A DNA stretch of 32,401 nucleotides from Nitrosopumilus sp. H13 (GCA_003724285.1 RHFB01000042.1:1-32401), one strand, 5' to 3'; shown: positions 1 to 6,778, numbered from the stretch's first letter. Translations and numbers: made by a program. Notes: generated from the sequence alone by a model not told the origin.

Positions 1-1
1 C

Positions 2-76
2 TACAAGAGAGTCGTTTCTGATCACGTCATGCTGCAAATAGCCGGCGTTACAGCAGACGGTCAAATTTCAGGATAA
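2..76 (+). CDS. Possible 3' end of a gene entering from the left
   Basis: The frame starting at base 2 is open from the window edge to a TAA and reads like a protein C-terminus (YKRVVSDHVMLQIAGVTADG...). Only 24 codons are visible, so no family can be named. It would overlap the convergent small secreted ORF on the minus strand by 16 bases. The other frames of this stretch carry stops. It could be chance; the upstream sequence is needed. Confidence 0.35.
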   Translation, partial: YKRVVSDHVMLQIAGVTADGQISG

Positions 77-249
77 GGATAAATAGTGGATCGTGAAAAT
101 GCACCTCTATGGTAGCTGCTTCCCGTCAGATCCGGGGCCTTTACCGGCTCTTCATATGCGCTAGTCAGAGGGACAAGCATAACCGCCAGTGACACGGACA
201 AAAGAACCAGCGCGGCAGATACTGCCAGATTCGACGTCTTTTGATCCAT
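61..249 (-). CDS. Small secreted or membrane-anchored protein, unknown function
   Basis: A 62-residue protein. Its N-terminus is a clear signal peptide or anchor: basic MDQKTSN, then a hydrophobic stretch (AVSAALVLLSVSLAVMLVPL) ending near TSAYEEP, which looks like a cleavage region. The remaining ~30 residues are polar and Tyr/Pro-rich with no recognisable domain. An AT-rich TATA-like box (TTATTAATC on the minus strand, around 270-279) lies about 26 nt before the ATG, which fits a leaderless transcript and supports a real gene despite its size. I do not recognise the family. An exported small protein is inference from the signal sequence. Confidence 0.55.
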   Translation of the reverse strand: MDQKTSNLAVSAALVLLSVSLAVMLVPLTSAYEEPVKAPDLTGSSYHRGAFSRSTIYPYPEI

Positions 250-268
250 TGCAAGCGTTACGTGAGGA

Positions 269-280
269 TGATTAATAAGA
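269..280 (-). promoter_or_regulatory. TATA-like box for the small secreted ORF
   Basis: The minus-strand TCTTATTAATC element is centred ~26 nt upstream of the ATG at 249, the spacing expected for archaeal TBP/TFB initiation on a leaderless mRNA. Confidence 0.4.
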
Positions 281-356
281 CTACCGTCCTCCAGTGATCA
301 GTTTCTGAATTTCTGGAAATACAGCCCATATTTGCTCCTAGGGAGCAGAAAACAGG

Positions 357-367
357 AGTTTATATTA
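357..367 (+). promoter_or_regulatory. TATA box deciding the start of the TM2-like gene
   Basis: AGTTTATATTA is centred about 24 nt before the ATG at 386. The longer ORF-track start (332) would put this promoter inside the coding region, so 386 is preferred. Confidence 0.5.
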
Positions 368-385
368 TTATTCCAGCGATATAGA

Positions 386-799
386 ATGAAAGAAACTATT
401 AAAAGCCAGCGTCGCCCACATGCAGGCACAAGGAGAACCAATGTGACGGCGCCCGGCACCCCCAAATACAAGAGCGAGTGGATCGTGCTGGTCTGCTCTA
501 TTGTTCCAGGCCTGTTCGGGTTCCAAGGTATCGCCCACATATATGTAGGCAGAGTCAGACGCGGGCTCTTGTTGCTGTTTGGGAACATGGGCATCTACTT
601 TTTGGGCATGTTCTTTATCATCTTCAACGCTTTTGGTGGTGATTCGCTTTTTCCAGGAACAATAACGGATGGGTTGTGGACGGGCATCTTTTTTGGCTCG
701 ATTTACCTGGGGCTGCTGATCATTCAGATCTGGGACTCGAGGAGGCTGTGCAGAACCTACAACAAGCACGTACGCAAGAATAACACCGCTCCTTGGTGA
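386..799 (+). CDS. TM2-domain-like small membrane protein
   Basis: A 137-residue protein from the promoter-supported ATG. The first ~28 residues are basic and hydrophilic. Three hydrophobic segments follow: IVLVCSIVPGLFGFQG, a run from GLLLLFGNMGIYFLG through FFIIFNAF, and GIFFGSIYLGLLIIQIW. The segment GIAHIYVGRVRRGLLLL resembles the TM2-domain pattern, in which a G-x-H/F-x-FY-x-G-R motif sits between two membrane helices. TM2 proteins are small membrane proteins of mostly unknown role. The C-terminus is basic (RRLCRTYNKHVRKNN) and probably cytosolic. The ORF-track start 18 codons upstream is less likely because the TATA box lies within it. The neighbours are other envelope proteins; no operon partner is evident. 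Confidence 0.65.
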   Translation: MKETIKSQRRPHAGTRRTNVTAPGTPKYKSEWIVLVCSIVPGLFGFQGIAHIYVGRVRRGLLLLFGNMGIYFLGMFFIIFNAFGGDSLFPGTITDGLWTGIFFGSIYLGLLIIQIWDSRRLCRTYNKHVRKNNTAPW

Positions 800-973
800 T
801 GATGTGCCCCAATTCCCCATTTGGTAGTCCCCTGTAGACCTGCCTATGGTCCTCCACTTTCGACAAAACGGGTTTTGATTTCTAGTAATTCCTGACGGGT
901 TTGACTCTTGCGCTGGTTACTCTTGCGCTGATTCTTTTGGATATTGGTTTCATACATGGAGATCTAGAAGAGA
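800..973. other. Intergenic stretch between convergent genes, with a short tandem repeat
   Basis: No convincing gene. The notable item is a 15-bp imperfect tandem repeat (ACTCTTGCGCTGGTT / ACTCTTGCGCTGATT) at about 904-933. ORF 901..1092 over it starts with TTG and runs antisense into the secreted protein gene, so I treat it as a shadow. Confidence 0.4.
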
Positions 974-2050
974 TCATATCATCTTGGCAATGTCATACTG
1001 CCTATCAAACCTGCTCGCATCAAACGCGTCTGTGGTTTCAATCAATACCTCTGGATATGTGCACGGTATGGGTACGCGTGTATATGCCTTAAAGTTGGCA
1101 AATACGAGTACCTCTACATGCTCGCCTCCATATTCCCTCATTTCGGATCCTCGATAGCTGTAGATGTTCAGCCACGTCACGTCCTTCCATTCCATACAGT
1201 GAACTAGAAACGTCTGGCCTGAGACATAGGTGTGCACATGGTCGGTTCCCGGCACATGGCCATATTCCTGCAGATCCTGATAGGTGATAGTGACCGAGTC
1301 ATTCGTATTATGTGTGATATCTGTAATCCATCCCTCTGTAGAATCTTCATCCAGCCAGCTTGGAGGATACGGATCCACATACAGTGGGGTGATCGGCACC
1401 GCATATCTGACCGGTTCTACATATGTAGTGTAATGGTCGTCTGCTCCCTCTGGAGGTCCCACATAATAGTCCAAGTCATAGATCTGATCAAAATCCCGAG
1501 CGTCATAGACGTCCACAGTATGTATGAGATAGTCCGGGAACGTGCACGGCACGCGCTCTGGGACTTTCATCTCAAAATGGACAAATACAAAGCTGCGCGC
1601 CCCCTGGAGCAGGCTGGTTCCTTTGTACTGATAGAGATACACCTTTGTATGGTCGTCAAAATCCCGGCAGGCATATGCAAATGTCTGGTTGACATGGTAT
1701 GTCTGCGTGTGGATAAGCCCTGTAGCAGAGGGATTTGGGCTAAAAAATGGCCATATGCATCTGCCAGCCTGTTGGTCGGACGTACGGTCAAAATACGTGA
1801 TGGTGATGGAATCATCCTCTGGATTGTGCTCTGCACTGTTGTATCCGAACGTGTTATGACACCCATATGGGAATACTGGCGGATCCACCAGTGGTTCGAC
1901 TACGCGCGGCTCAAAGACGGGATCTGTATATGACAGAGGAGCATAAAATGCGCCCACTGCATCATATCTGGCATCATGCATGGCAAGGGCGGACACGGCC
2001 ATGAATATTCCTGCAGCGGCAATTACAAATGCGGTTCTCTGGCGGATCAT
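974..2050 (-). CDS. Secreted protein with an internal tandem duplication, unknown function
   Basis: A 358-residue protein. Residues 1-23 form a signal peptide (MIRQRTAFVIAAAGIFMAVSALA). After a Pro-rich linker the mature part contains two related modules, roughly residues 74-197 and 246-358. Both share [D/N]DS[I/V]TITY, then HT.TY...QTF...C, then Y.Y.G....G....V.VF..F.....VPC T[F/Y]P..LI.T.D..DA..FD..YD. Each module keeps two cysteines (C128/C169 and C285/C330), suggesting one disulphide per module outside the cell. There is no C-terminal membrane anchor. I do not recognise the family; a beta-rich extracellular module is a guess from the alternating hydrophobic pattern. The gene diverges from the 2418 gene, which also encodes an exported duplicated protein, but the two sequences are not obviously related. 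Confidence 0.75.
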   Translation of the reverse strand: MIRQRTAFVIAAAGIFMAVSALAMHDARYDAVGAFYAPLSYTDPVFEPRVVEPLVDPPVFPYGCHNTFGYNSAEHNPEDDSITITYFDRTSDQQAGRCIWPFFSPNPSATGLIHTQTYHVNQTFAYACRDFDDHTKVYLYQYKGTSLLQGARSFVFVHFEMKVPERVPCTFPDYLIHTVDVYDARDFDQIYDLDYYVGPPEGADDHYTTYVEPVRYAVPITPLYVDPYPPSWLDEDSTEGWITDITHNTNDSVTITYQDLQEYGHVPGTDHVHTYVSGQTFLVHCMEWKDVTWLNIYSYRGSEMREYGGEHVEVLVFANFKAYTRVPIPCTYPEVLIETTDAFDASRFDRQYDIAKMI

Positions 2051-2417
2051 CTTATCGCACCCCCCTCAGATACTCGTCCCTCGTCAGTGCCTTGTCAGCA
2101 CCGGTAGAAACCCGGAATGGCAGACACGGTGAGCCTCTAAGAGACGTTGCAGGAACGATCATTTTCATTCCTGTATATGGGTCGCGTTGGTTTATAACCA
2201 TTACTTTTATTCCAAATAGCTGGAATGACTATAAATGCGTCCATCTATCTGCAGGCATCGCCGGGATTCGGGGCGGCAAAAAAATACCGCAGCAGTACGT
2301 CTTGCTTAATAACCATGCTCACGCAACGTTTGTGATGGCTCAAACGTCGGGTTTGGCAAGGCATGTATTGGTGGCACGATGCCTACTGTGTAGCACTATG
2401 GCTGCCGCCCCATTGAC
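2051..2417. other. Divergent intergenic region with TATA-like elements and a small palindrome
   Basis: This 367-bp gap separates two divergent exported-protein genes. It holds AT-rich TATA-like elements (near 2190-2199, 2228-2236 and 2304-2313). It also has a perfect 6-bp inverted repeat with a 6-bp spacer (ATTCCA-AATAGC-TGGAAT, 2209-2226), which could be an operator. The 130-aa plus-strand ORF across it (2029..2421) does not look like protein and overlaps the divergent start, so it is not called. Confidence 0.4.
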
Positions 2418-2421
2418 ATGA
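2335..2421 (+). CDS. Possible 28-aa upstream ORF coupled to the next gene
   Basis: A short ORF (MAQTSGLARHVLV...) begins 27 nt after a TATA-like CTTAATAACC. Its TGA overlaps the ATG of the next gene as ATGA. That arrangement allows translational coupling or a leader peptide. It may instead simply be the 5' leader of the 2418 mRNA. Codon content alone is not persuasive. Confidence 0.25.
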   Translation: MAQTSGLARHVLVARCLLCSTMAAAPLT

Positions 2422-3125
2422 CGCGAATCCGGCTGACTTTGTATCTGGGTGCAGCGGCCACAGCATGCGTGATACTTGCCATATACAGTACACCCTACTA
2501 TCTGGAGGGCTGGGAGATCTACGCCGAGCACTTTAGATCCCTGCCAGAGGTGGAGCGATTCTACTCGGTGTTTCCAGATGCCCATCCCAAACGCACAAGC
2601 GCGTACATAGATTCGGTGGAATACGCGACAAATTACGGGCCCGATAAGAATACGGTGGGATACGGGGTAAATGACGGGGACGCCTGGATTGAGATGATCA
2701 TATTTCATGACCGCTTTAGCTTTGAGCCCAATGACATCATAGTCAGGTGCATCGGAACGGGCTACGTCATATCCGACGAGATAATGGATCACATGAAGAC
2801 GATGTATTGTGGGAAAGGGTACCCTGACGGGTTTGAGCCGTACACTGACGTGTTTGCAGAGCTAGACGACGTACGCGCATTTTTAGAGTCGTACCCTGAT
2901 GCGCAGCCCGGATTCGTGTATGTATTCCCGCATGGATACGCCCCGGGATTCGCCGCCACGGACGGTGACAACAGTGTGGAGCTTGCCGTACTCCACGAGC
3001 CTGGCAGCTTTGAGCCGGTCAGGCTCCAGGTGACATGTGGCAACGACCAGTCAGGGTACAATACAAAGTACTCTACAGAGTACTCTACAATAGAGCCGTT
3101 CCTGACCAAGCCGTACTGCGAATAG
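2418..3125 (+). CDS. Membrane-anchored or secreted protein with two related halves
   Basis: A 235-residue protein with an N-terminal hydrophobic segment (LTLYLGAAATACVILAIYS) acting as signal or anchor. The rest splits into two similar modules, about 40-131 and 147-234. Each begins L[P/D][E/D]V..F....PDA.P and continues to a Y.....[V/A]..G.N/D-DGD...E....H...SFEP....V.C pattern, ending in a second cysteine (C111/C131 and C207/C234). The repeated Cys pairs suggest extracellular disulphide-bonded modules. No known family is recognised. It is divergent from the 974-2050 gene and upstream of the convergent methyltransferase. ATG 2418 is preferred because the signal segment follows directly. Confidence 0.7.
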   Translation: MTRIRLTLYLGAAATACVILAIYSTPYYLEGWEIYAEHFRSLPEVERFYSVFPDAHPKRTSAYIDSVEYATNYGPDKNTVGYGVNDGDAWIEMIIFHDRFSFEPNDIIVRCIGTGYVISDEIMDHMKTMYCGKGYPDGFEPYTDVFAELDDVRAFLESYPDAQPGFVYVFPHGYAPGFAATDGDNSVELAVLHEPGSFEPVRLQVTCGNDQSGYNTKYSTEYSTIEPFLTKPYCE

Positions 3126-3163
3126 CCGCCATATCAAGTGGGTCCAAGTCGCGAGCCGTATCC

Positions 3164-4024
3164 CTAATAGTTCCTTATCAGCAGCTCGTGGTGCCCCGTC
3201 CTCTTTTTAGAGTTGGAGTTGATCGAGCGGTTGGCCCGTATGCGCCTAGTCTTCCAGCGCCTGCCTGAAAACATTCCTGCGACCTCTGGCGAGTCCGAGT
3301 TTGAGAGCAGCACCTTGCAGCCTTTTGAGTCAAGCCTGCAGCACAGCTCGGCAAGCCGGGCCAGATCCCCGGTGGTAAAGTTCCTGCTCGTATAGCTGGT
3401 AAAGCTGGCCGTGTCGCTGACCGGCTGGTACGGCGGATCAAAGTATACGAGATCCCCCCTTTTTGCATCAGACAAGACGGCCTCAAAGTCGCGGCACTTT
3501 ATCGACACCTGCCCGGCCCGGAGCACGCCGCTTACCGCCCGGAGGTTCTCCTCGCTTACAATGTTGGGATTCGTATACCTGCCAAGCGGCACGTTGAACT
3601 GCCCCCTGCTATTCACCCGGTACAGTCCGTTAAAGCAGGTCCTGTTCAAAAACAGCAGCCGGGATGTCTTTTCAATCCCGCTTCTGGGGCGGCCGTCCCG
3701 GACATGGTAATAGTATGACTTTGGACTGGCGTGGTATCTCTTTTCGTGCGATTTCAGCGAGCGTATCAGATCGTCGATCCTGTCGCGTATCGTGGTGTAT
3801 GCCAGCACCAGATCCGAGTTGAGATCAGAAATGCCGCACTTCTGACCAGGCCTCTCCTCCAGCATGTGAAACAACAGGGCCCCGCCTCCAAGAAACGGCT
3901 CGTAATACGCCCCAAATGATGCAGGCAGGTTCTCATGTAGCACAGTCAGGAGCTGCCGCTTGCCTCCGGCCCACTTTACAAAGGGCCTGGGCACTCCAAG
4001 CATCTGACCGTACTGCTGGCTCAT
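3164..4024 (-). CDS. dam: Dam-type (D12 class) DNA adenine N6-methyltransferase, no adjacent nuclease
   Basis: A 286-residue protein with the full D12/Dam motif set: FVKWAGGKRQ near the N-terminus (AdoMet-binding region), EPFLGGGALLF (motif I-like), and catalytic DPPY in DLVYFDPPYQPVSDTASFTSY. The C-terminal half is the usual helical region. Members transfer a methyl group from AdoMet to adenine N6, often in GATC, but specificity cannot be read from the sequence. No restriction gene is adjacent: upstream lies amoA and downstream a convergent envelope gene. It may therefore be an orphan methylase for regulation or protection. The first residues before MLGVPRPFVKW may be dispensable, so the start could be 7 codons later. 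TATA-like AATATG lies ~26 nt upstream. Confidence 0.9.
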   Translation of the reverse strand: MSQQYGQMLGVPRPFVKWAGGKRQLLTVLHENLPASFGAYYEPFLGGGALLFHMLEERPGQKCGISDLNSDLVLAYTTIRDRIDDLIRSLKSHEKRYHASPKSYYYHVRDGRPRSGIEKTSRLLFLNRTCFNGLYRVNSRGQFNVPLGRYTNPNIVSEENLRAVSGVLRAGQVSIKCRDFEAVLSDAKRGDLVYFDPPYQPVSDTASFTSYTSRNFTTGDLARLAELCCRLDSKGCKVLLSNSDSPEVAGMFSGRRWKTRRIRANRSINSNSKKRTGHHELLIRNY

Positions 4025-4121
4025 GGGACATAGTCACATAATCACATATTGTCAAAATAGGCAACAAAAGATCACAACCCATGTAGTATTTTTTAATCTA
4101 GAGGAGCCCCTAGGCGTGGAT

Positions 4122-4140
4122 AATAAAATGAAAAAAAGAG
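4122..4140 (-). terminator. T-rich terminator after amoA
   Basis: On the minus strand amoA is followed within about 12 nt by CTCTTTTTTTCATTTTATTA, a double T-run typical of archaeal intrinsic termination. No hairpin is needed. Confidence 0.55.
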
Positions 4141-4150
4141 TGTTCGCGTG

Positions 4151-4801
4151 CTAGTCCCACTTTGACCATGCGGCCATCCATCGGTATGTCCAAGTGTTGA
4201 GCTTTACGCCCAATGCCGCCATTGTTACTGACAGCACCGCGCCTGCGCCTGCACCCAGAGCAACCGGACTGTTGTAGAACTTGCCTACTTGCGGTTCAAT
4301 GGGTGTCATGTATGGCGGCAGCGTGGGTCTTGGATACTTGAATGCCGTTTCAAGTGGGTCTGCTACGGTTATCAGGTTTACCATGTTGAACAATGGCAAA
4401 GACATCCCTACCAGTACTCCCCCAAACAGGATCAACGAGTGCTTGTTCTTCTTCGTCGCCCAGTAGACCAGATCCAACAGCATTGCTGATGGCAGCCAAA
4501 CTGGCGTGACGATAAAGTCGTACGGATATCCGAGTGCAAACCATGCACCCTTTGCTATCCATGTGTACACCGTCATGATCAGGGCATAGTACGTAGCTGT
4601 TCCTGGAACGCCCGTAAAGGTGAGATAGTATGTAGCACCTACAACAAGCATCAAAGTTTGCGATATTGAAAATACCGTAAACGATGTCCAAGCCCAGTCA
4701 GTATAGAAGATGTAATCTCCTGCGTTAATAGTCAGCAGCGTAGAGTTTACTGCTACCACTACGATGAAGAGGTAGTGGGTACACCGTCTTAACCAGACCA
4801 T
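4151..4801 (-). CDS. amoA: Ammonia monooxygenase subunit A (archaeal AmoA)
   Basis: A 216-residue polytopic membrane protein, the usual length for archaeal AmoA, starting MVWLRRCTHYLFIVVVAVNS. Recognisable family stretches are NAGDYIFYTDWAWTSF, GVPGTATYYALIMTVYTW, YPYDFIVTPVWLPSAM and the C-terminal WTYRWMAAWSKWD. About six hydrophobic helices are visible. With AmoB and AmoC it forms the copper enzyme in the membrane that oxidises ammonia to hydroxylamine, the energy source of these archaea. It is first on the minus-strand side of the cluster, followed upstream by amoX and amoC on the same strand. It has its own TATA box and terminator. Its G+C content looks lower than the housekeeping genes to the right. 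Confidence 0.97.
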   Translation of the reverse strand: MVWLRRCTHYLFIVVVAVNSTLLTINAGDYIFYTDWAWTSFTVFSISQTLMLVVGATYYLTFTGVPGTATYYALIMTVYTWIAKGAWFALGYPYDFIVTPVWLPSAMLLDLVYWATKKNKHSLILFGGVLVGMSLPLFNMVNLITVADPLETAFKYPRPTLPPYMTPIEPQVGKFYNSPVALGAGAGAVLSVTMAALGVKLNTWTYRWMAAWSKWD

Positions 4802-4822
4802 ACGTTGTGGAGGAAAGGGTCA

Positions 4823-4833
4823 GTATATAAAAT
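4823..4833 (-). promoter_or_regulatory. amoA TATA box
   Basis: Minus-strand TTTTATATAC is centred ~27 nt before the amoA ATG at 4801, which fits a strong leaderless promoter independent of amoX. Confidence 0.6.
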
Positions 4834-4906
4834 TTTAGAGTGTGCCGAGATCGGCGTTTTTGTGCCTAGATTTAAAAATAAATGTGGCTGAAGGGGAATA
4901 ATCCTT

Positions 4907-5269
4907 CTAGTTTCCAACAAATAGTGATATCAGAACCGTGCCTACCGCGACTGCTGCTATGCTGACTGCCACGATGCCGTTGCTGTTCTTGTTGGAGCCC
5001 TCTTCCATGACCTTTACACAGAAGATGTAGCCTATCGCCTCTATGATCGTTAGTACGATGAATGCATAGTGACCGCTTGGTGTCGGGTATGCCCACGGGT
5101 AGTAAAAGTACCCTGCGGCCGTACCACCAAAGGTTGCCAACCATGCCGCCCAGAAAGAGACGGTGATTATACCGGTCATGTTTTCAACGCGTCGACCAAT
5201 CATTCGTTCCACGTCAGCGCTAGATGAACCTCCAGCACCACCGGATCCGAATCCCTTAGGTAGAGTCAT
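4907..5269 (-). CDS. amoX: AmoX, small membrane protein of the archaeal AMO cluster (orf38)
   Basis: A 120-residue protein between amoA and amoC on the same strand, the standard position of archaeal amoX. The N-terminus is Gly/Ser-rich (LPKGFGSGGAGGSSSAD). About three hydrophobic helices follow: GIITVSFWAAWLATFGGTAAGYF, HYAFIVLTIIEAIGYIFCVKV, and GIVAVSIAAVAVGTVLISLFVGN. AmoX is known only from archaeal ammonia oxidisers and is regarded as a structural subunit of the AMO complex with no known catalytic role. A weaker TATA-like box (ACTTAAAAGG) lies ~29 nt upstream, so it may be transcribed separately. Confidence 0.9.
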   Translation of the reverse strand: MTLPKGFGSGGAGGSSSADVERMIGRRVENMTGIITVSFWAAWLATFGGTAAGYFYYPWAYPTPSGHYAFIVLTIIEAIGYIFCVKVMEEGSNKNSNGIVAVSIAAVAVGTVLISLFVGN

Positions 5270-5293
5270 TATGGTACTATTCTGATATGGAAT

Positions 5294-5303
5294 CCTTTTA
5301 AGT
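5294..5303 (-). promoter_or_regulatory. Possible amoX TATA box
   Basis: Minus-strand ACTTAAAAGG is ~29 nt before the amoX ATG. It is weaker than the amoA and amoC boxes. Confidence 0.35.
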
Positions 5304-5349
5304 CTTTCTTAGACGAGCCCGACAGCTGCGATCTACGTCACTATCTGAC

Positions 5350-5367
5350 GAATAAAAGGAAAAAAGG
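5350..5367 (-). terminator. T-rich terminator after amoC
   Basis: On the minus strand CCTTTTTTCCTTTTATTCG follows the amoC stop by under 20 nt. It suggests amoC can be transcribed as its own unit. Confidence 0.5.
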
Positions 5368-5383
5368 TGTGCGTGAACACTAC

Positions 5384-5947
5384 CTACGGGATTGATCTGC
5401 TGTACAATTTGCCTTCTAGGGCCATCTTGTACATTTCTGCAACATACGGGTTCTCACCTGGAGTCTCTGCACCAAGTTCCACGAGTCTGGCATATACCCT
5501 GACTACGTAGGCTAGTGCACCCATGAATGCTACTACTACACCCATGTTGAACATCCAGTGGTTTGGAACCGCGAATATCTCCTCTACAAACCAAAAGTGC
5601 CACATCTCATTGACTCCGATCGTGAACATGGTTGCCAGATAACCAAGGATGGTCATCTTTAGGCCGGTGTTCATCGAGTTGTTCGGACCCCTGAGGATTG
5701 GTACCTTTCTATCATAGATTGCAGCAGCACCCCATCCTAGTGGCAGAGCCACAAAGTGGGAGTACAGCCACCAGTGTGCTGGTGTAAATGCACTATCTCT
5801 GATAGAGGTCTGATGTAGAGAACCATCAACGAAGTTGTCTACCTCGACTGATGCTGCAGTTGAACCCATAGCGATGACGATGAGCCAGATCTTTTTGAGT
5901 CTCTGGATCTCGACTTCCTTTGGGATTAATGCGGGCATCTGTGCCAT
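5384..5947 (-). CDS. amoC: Ammonia monooxygenase subunit C (archaeal AmoC)
   Basis: A 187-residue membrane protein starting MAQMPALIPKEVEIQRLKK, the conserved archaeal AmoC N-terminus. Family stretches include STAASVEVDNFVDGSLHQTSIRD, AFTPAHWWLYSHF (Asp/His residues corresponding to the copper-site region of PmoC/AmoC), PILRGPNNSMNTGLKM and NEMWHFWFVEEIFAVPNHWMFN. Several transmembrane helices are visible. The ORF track begins 17 codons earlier (5998), but that extension covers the TATA box and lacks family similarity, so 5947 is chosen. It is divergent from amoB across a ~250-bp AT-rich region. Confidence 0.96.
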   Translation of the reverse strand: MAQMPALIPKEVEIQRLKKIWLIVIAMGSTAASVEVDNFVDGSLHQTSIRDSAFTPAHWWLYSHFVALPLGWGAAAIYDRKVPILRGPNNSMNTGLKMTILGYLATMFTIGVNEMWHFWFVEEIFAVPNHWMFNMGVVVAFMGALAYVVRVYARLVELGAETPGENPYVAEMYKMALEGKLYSRSIP

Positions 5948-5968
5948 GCCAACTATGACGATTGTTTT

Positions 5969-5980
5969 CAATATAAAGTA
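5969..5980 (-). promoter_or_regulatory. amoC TATA box deciding the amoC start
   Basis: Minus-strand TACTTTATATTG is centred ~28 nt upstream of the ATG at 5947. It falls inside the ORF-track extension and argues against the start at 5998. Confidence 0.6.
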
Positions 5981-5999
5981 AGAGTGCATATGGGACAAG

Positions 6000-6160
6000 A
6001 TTTAGTTGAAAAACCACACCAAATACGGATAAAATAGTAAAAATAATGGATTTTTTTATCATGAAAAATGTAATAATTATAACACATATCCTGTCACATT
6101 CAATGCTTATCATCAATGCTAACCATACTATTAAATGTCGATCTTCGCTGGTAAGGTAAA
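6000..6160. promoter_or_regulatory. Divergent amoC/amoB intergenic region with a direct repeat
   Basis: This very AT-rich spacer separates amoC (minus) and amoB (plus). It contains a direct repeat CAATGCT-TATCAT-CAATGCT (6101-6120), whose copies are 13 nt apart, and a second TATA-like ACTATTAAATG near 6127-6137. No ORF is plausible. The direct repeat could be a regulator site, but no factor can be named. Confidence 0.4.
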
Positions 6161-6169
6161 ACATATAAC
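6161..6169 (+). promoter_or_regulatory. amoB TATA box
   Basis: ACATATAAC is centred ~34 nt before the amoB ATG, implying a short leader of several nucleotides rather than a strictly leaderless mRNA. Confidence 0.5.
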
Positions 6170-6198
6170 GACGTCTATTATCTAGCAGACTTAGGAAT

Positions 6199-6768
6199 AT
6201 GACTGAAAAAAAGATGTTAGCAGTCGGACTAGCCGTCGTTCTGGCGCTAGGCACTCTGGGTTTCAACTGGGTTGAGACACTGGTTCCAAGCGCAGAGGCA
6301 CACGGTGTCCAAGCACAACTTCAGAGTCGTTTCATCAAAATCGAGGACGAGACATTTAACAGACAGTCTCTGCAGACCGGCGAGACCTTGACAGTCACTG
6401 GAACGCTGACCAGCCTTGTAGAGAGAGACTTGAGGGGATGGCTATCCATCTTTTCAGAGTCAACCAATGCAGGCAACAGATGGGAGATGCTGGCAAGGGA
6501 ACCGCCAGGAAATGTCTTTGACATTTCAGGGAACACTGTAAGAGAGTACTCGTTGTCTGCAAAGGCACTAGAGGCAGGAGTGTACCACGTACACACCCAG
6601 CTCAATGTAGCCTCTGTCGGTCCAGGACTCGGTCCGGGTCAGACAGTAGTAGTCGATGGCGAGCCAATCATAAAGCCAATCCCATACACCAACATTGCAT
6701 ACCAGTCAATCATAATCGGCGTTGGTTATGTGATCACTTTTGCGACACGACCCTGGCAGGTAATTTAA
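6199..6768 (+). CDS. amoB: Ammonia monooxygenase subunit B (archaeal AmoB)
   Basis: A 189-residue protein. A signal/anchor helix (MLAVGLAVVLALGTLGFNW) ends near SAEAH. His35, just after the likely cleavage region, and the pair His130/His132 (VYHVHTQLNV) match the three histidines that bind copper in the particulate methane/ammonia monooxygenase B subunit. A C-terminal hydrophobic helix (YQSIIIGVGYVITFATRPW) anchors the extracellular cupredoxin-like domain. The length is typical for archaeal AmoB, which lacks the second cupredoxin domain of bacterial AmoB. It is transcribed away from amoA-X-C. Confidence 0.96.
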   Translation: MTEKKMLAVGLAVVLALGTLGFNWVETLVPSAEAHGVQAQLQSRFIKIEDETFNRQSLQTGETLTVTGTLTSLVERDLRGWLSIFSESTNAGNRWEMLAREPPGNVFDISGNTVREYSLSAKALEAGVYHVHTQLNVASVGPGLGPGQTVVVDGEPIIKPIPYTNIAYQSIIIGVGYVITFATRPWQVI

Positions 6769-6778
6769 CCGCCTCCAA

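Noticed and set aside
332-385. N-terminal extension of the TM2-like ORF
   Set aside because: It contains the TATA-like AGTTTATATTA at the right distance for ATG 386 and adds no recognisable sequence.
901-1092. 63-aa plus-strand ORF
   Set aside because: TTG start, begins in a short tandem repeat and runs antisense into the secreted protein gene; no protein-like features.
2029-2420. 130-aa plus-strand ORF in the divergent spacer
   Set aside because: It overlaps the start of the minus-strand gene, spans promoter elements and has no domain-like pattern.
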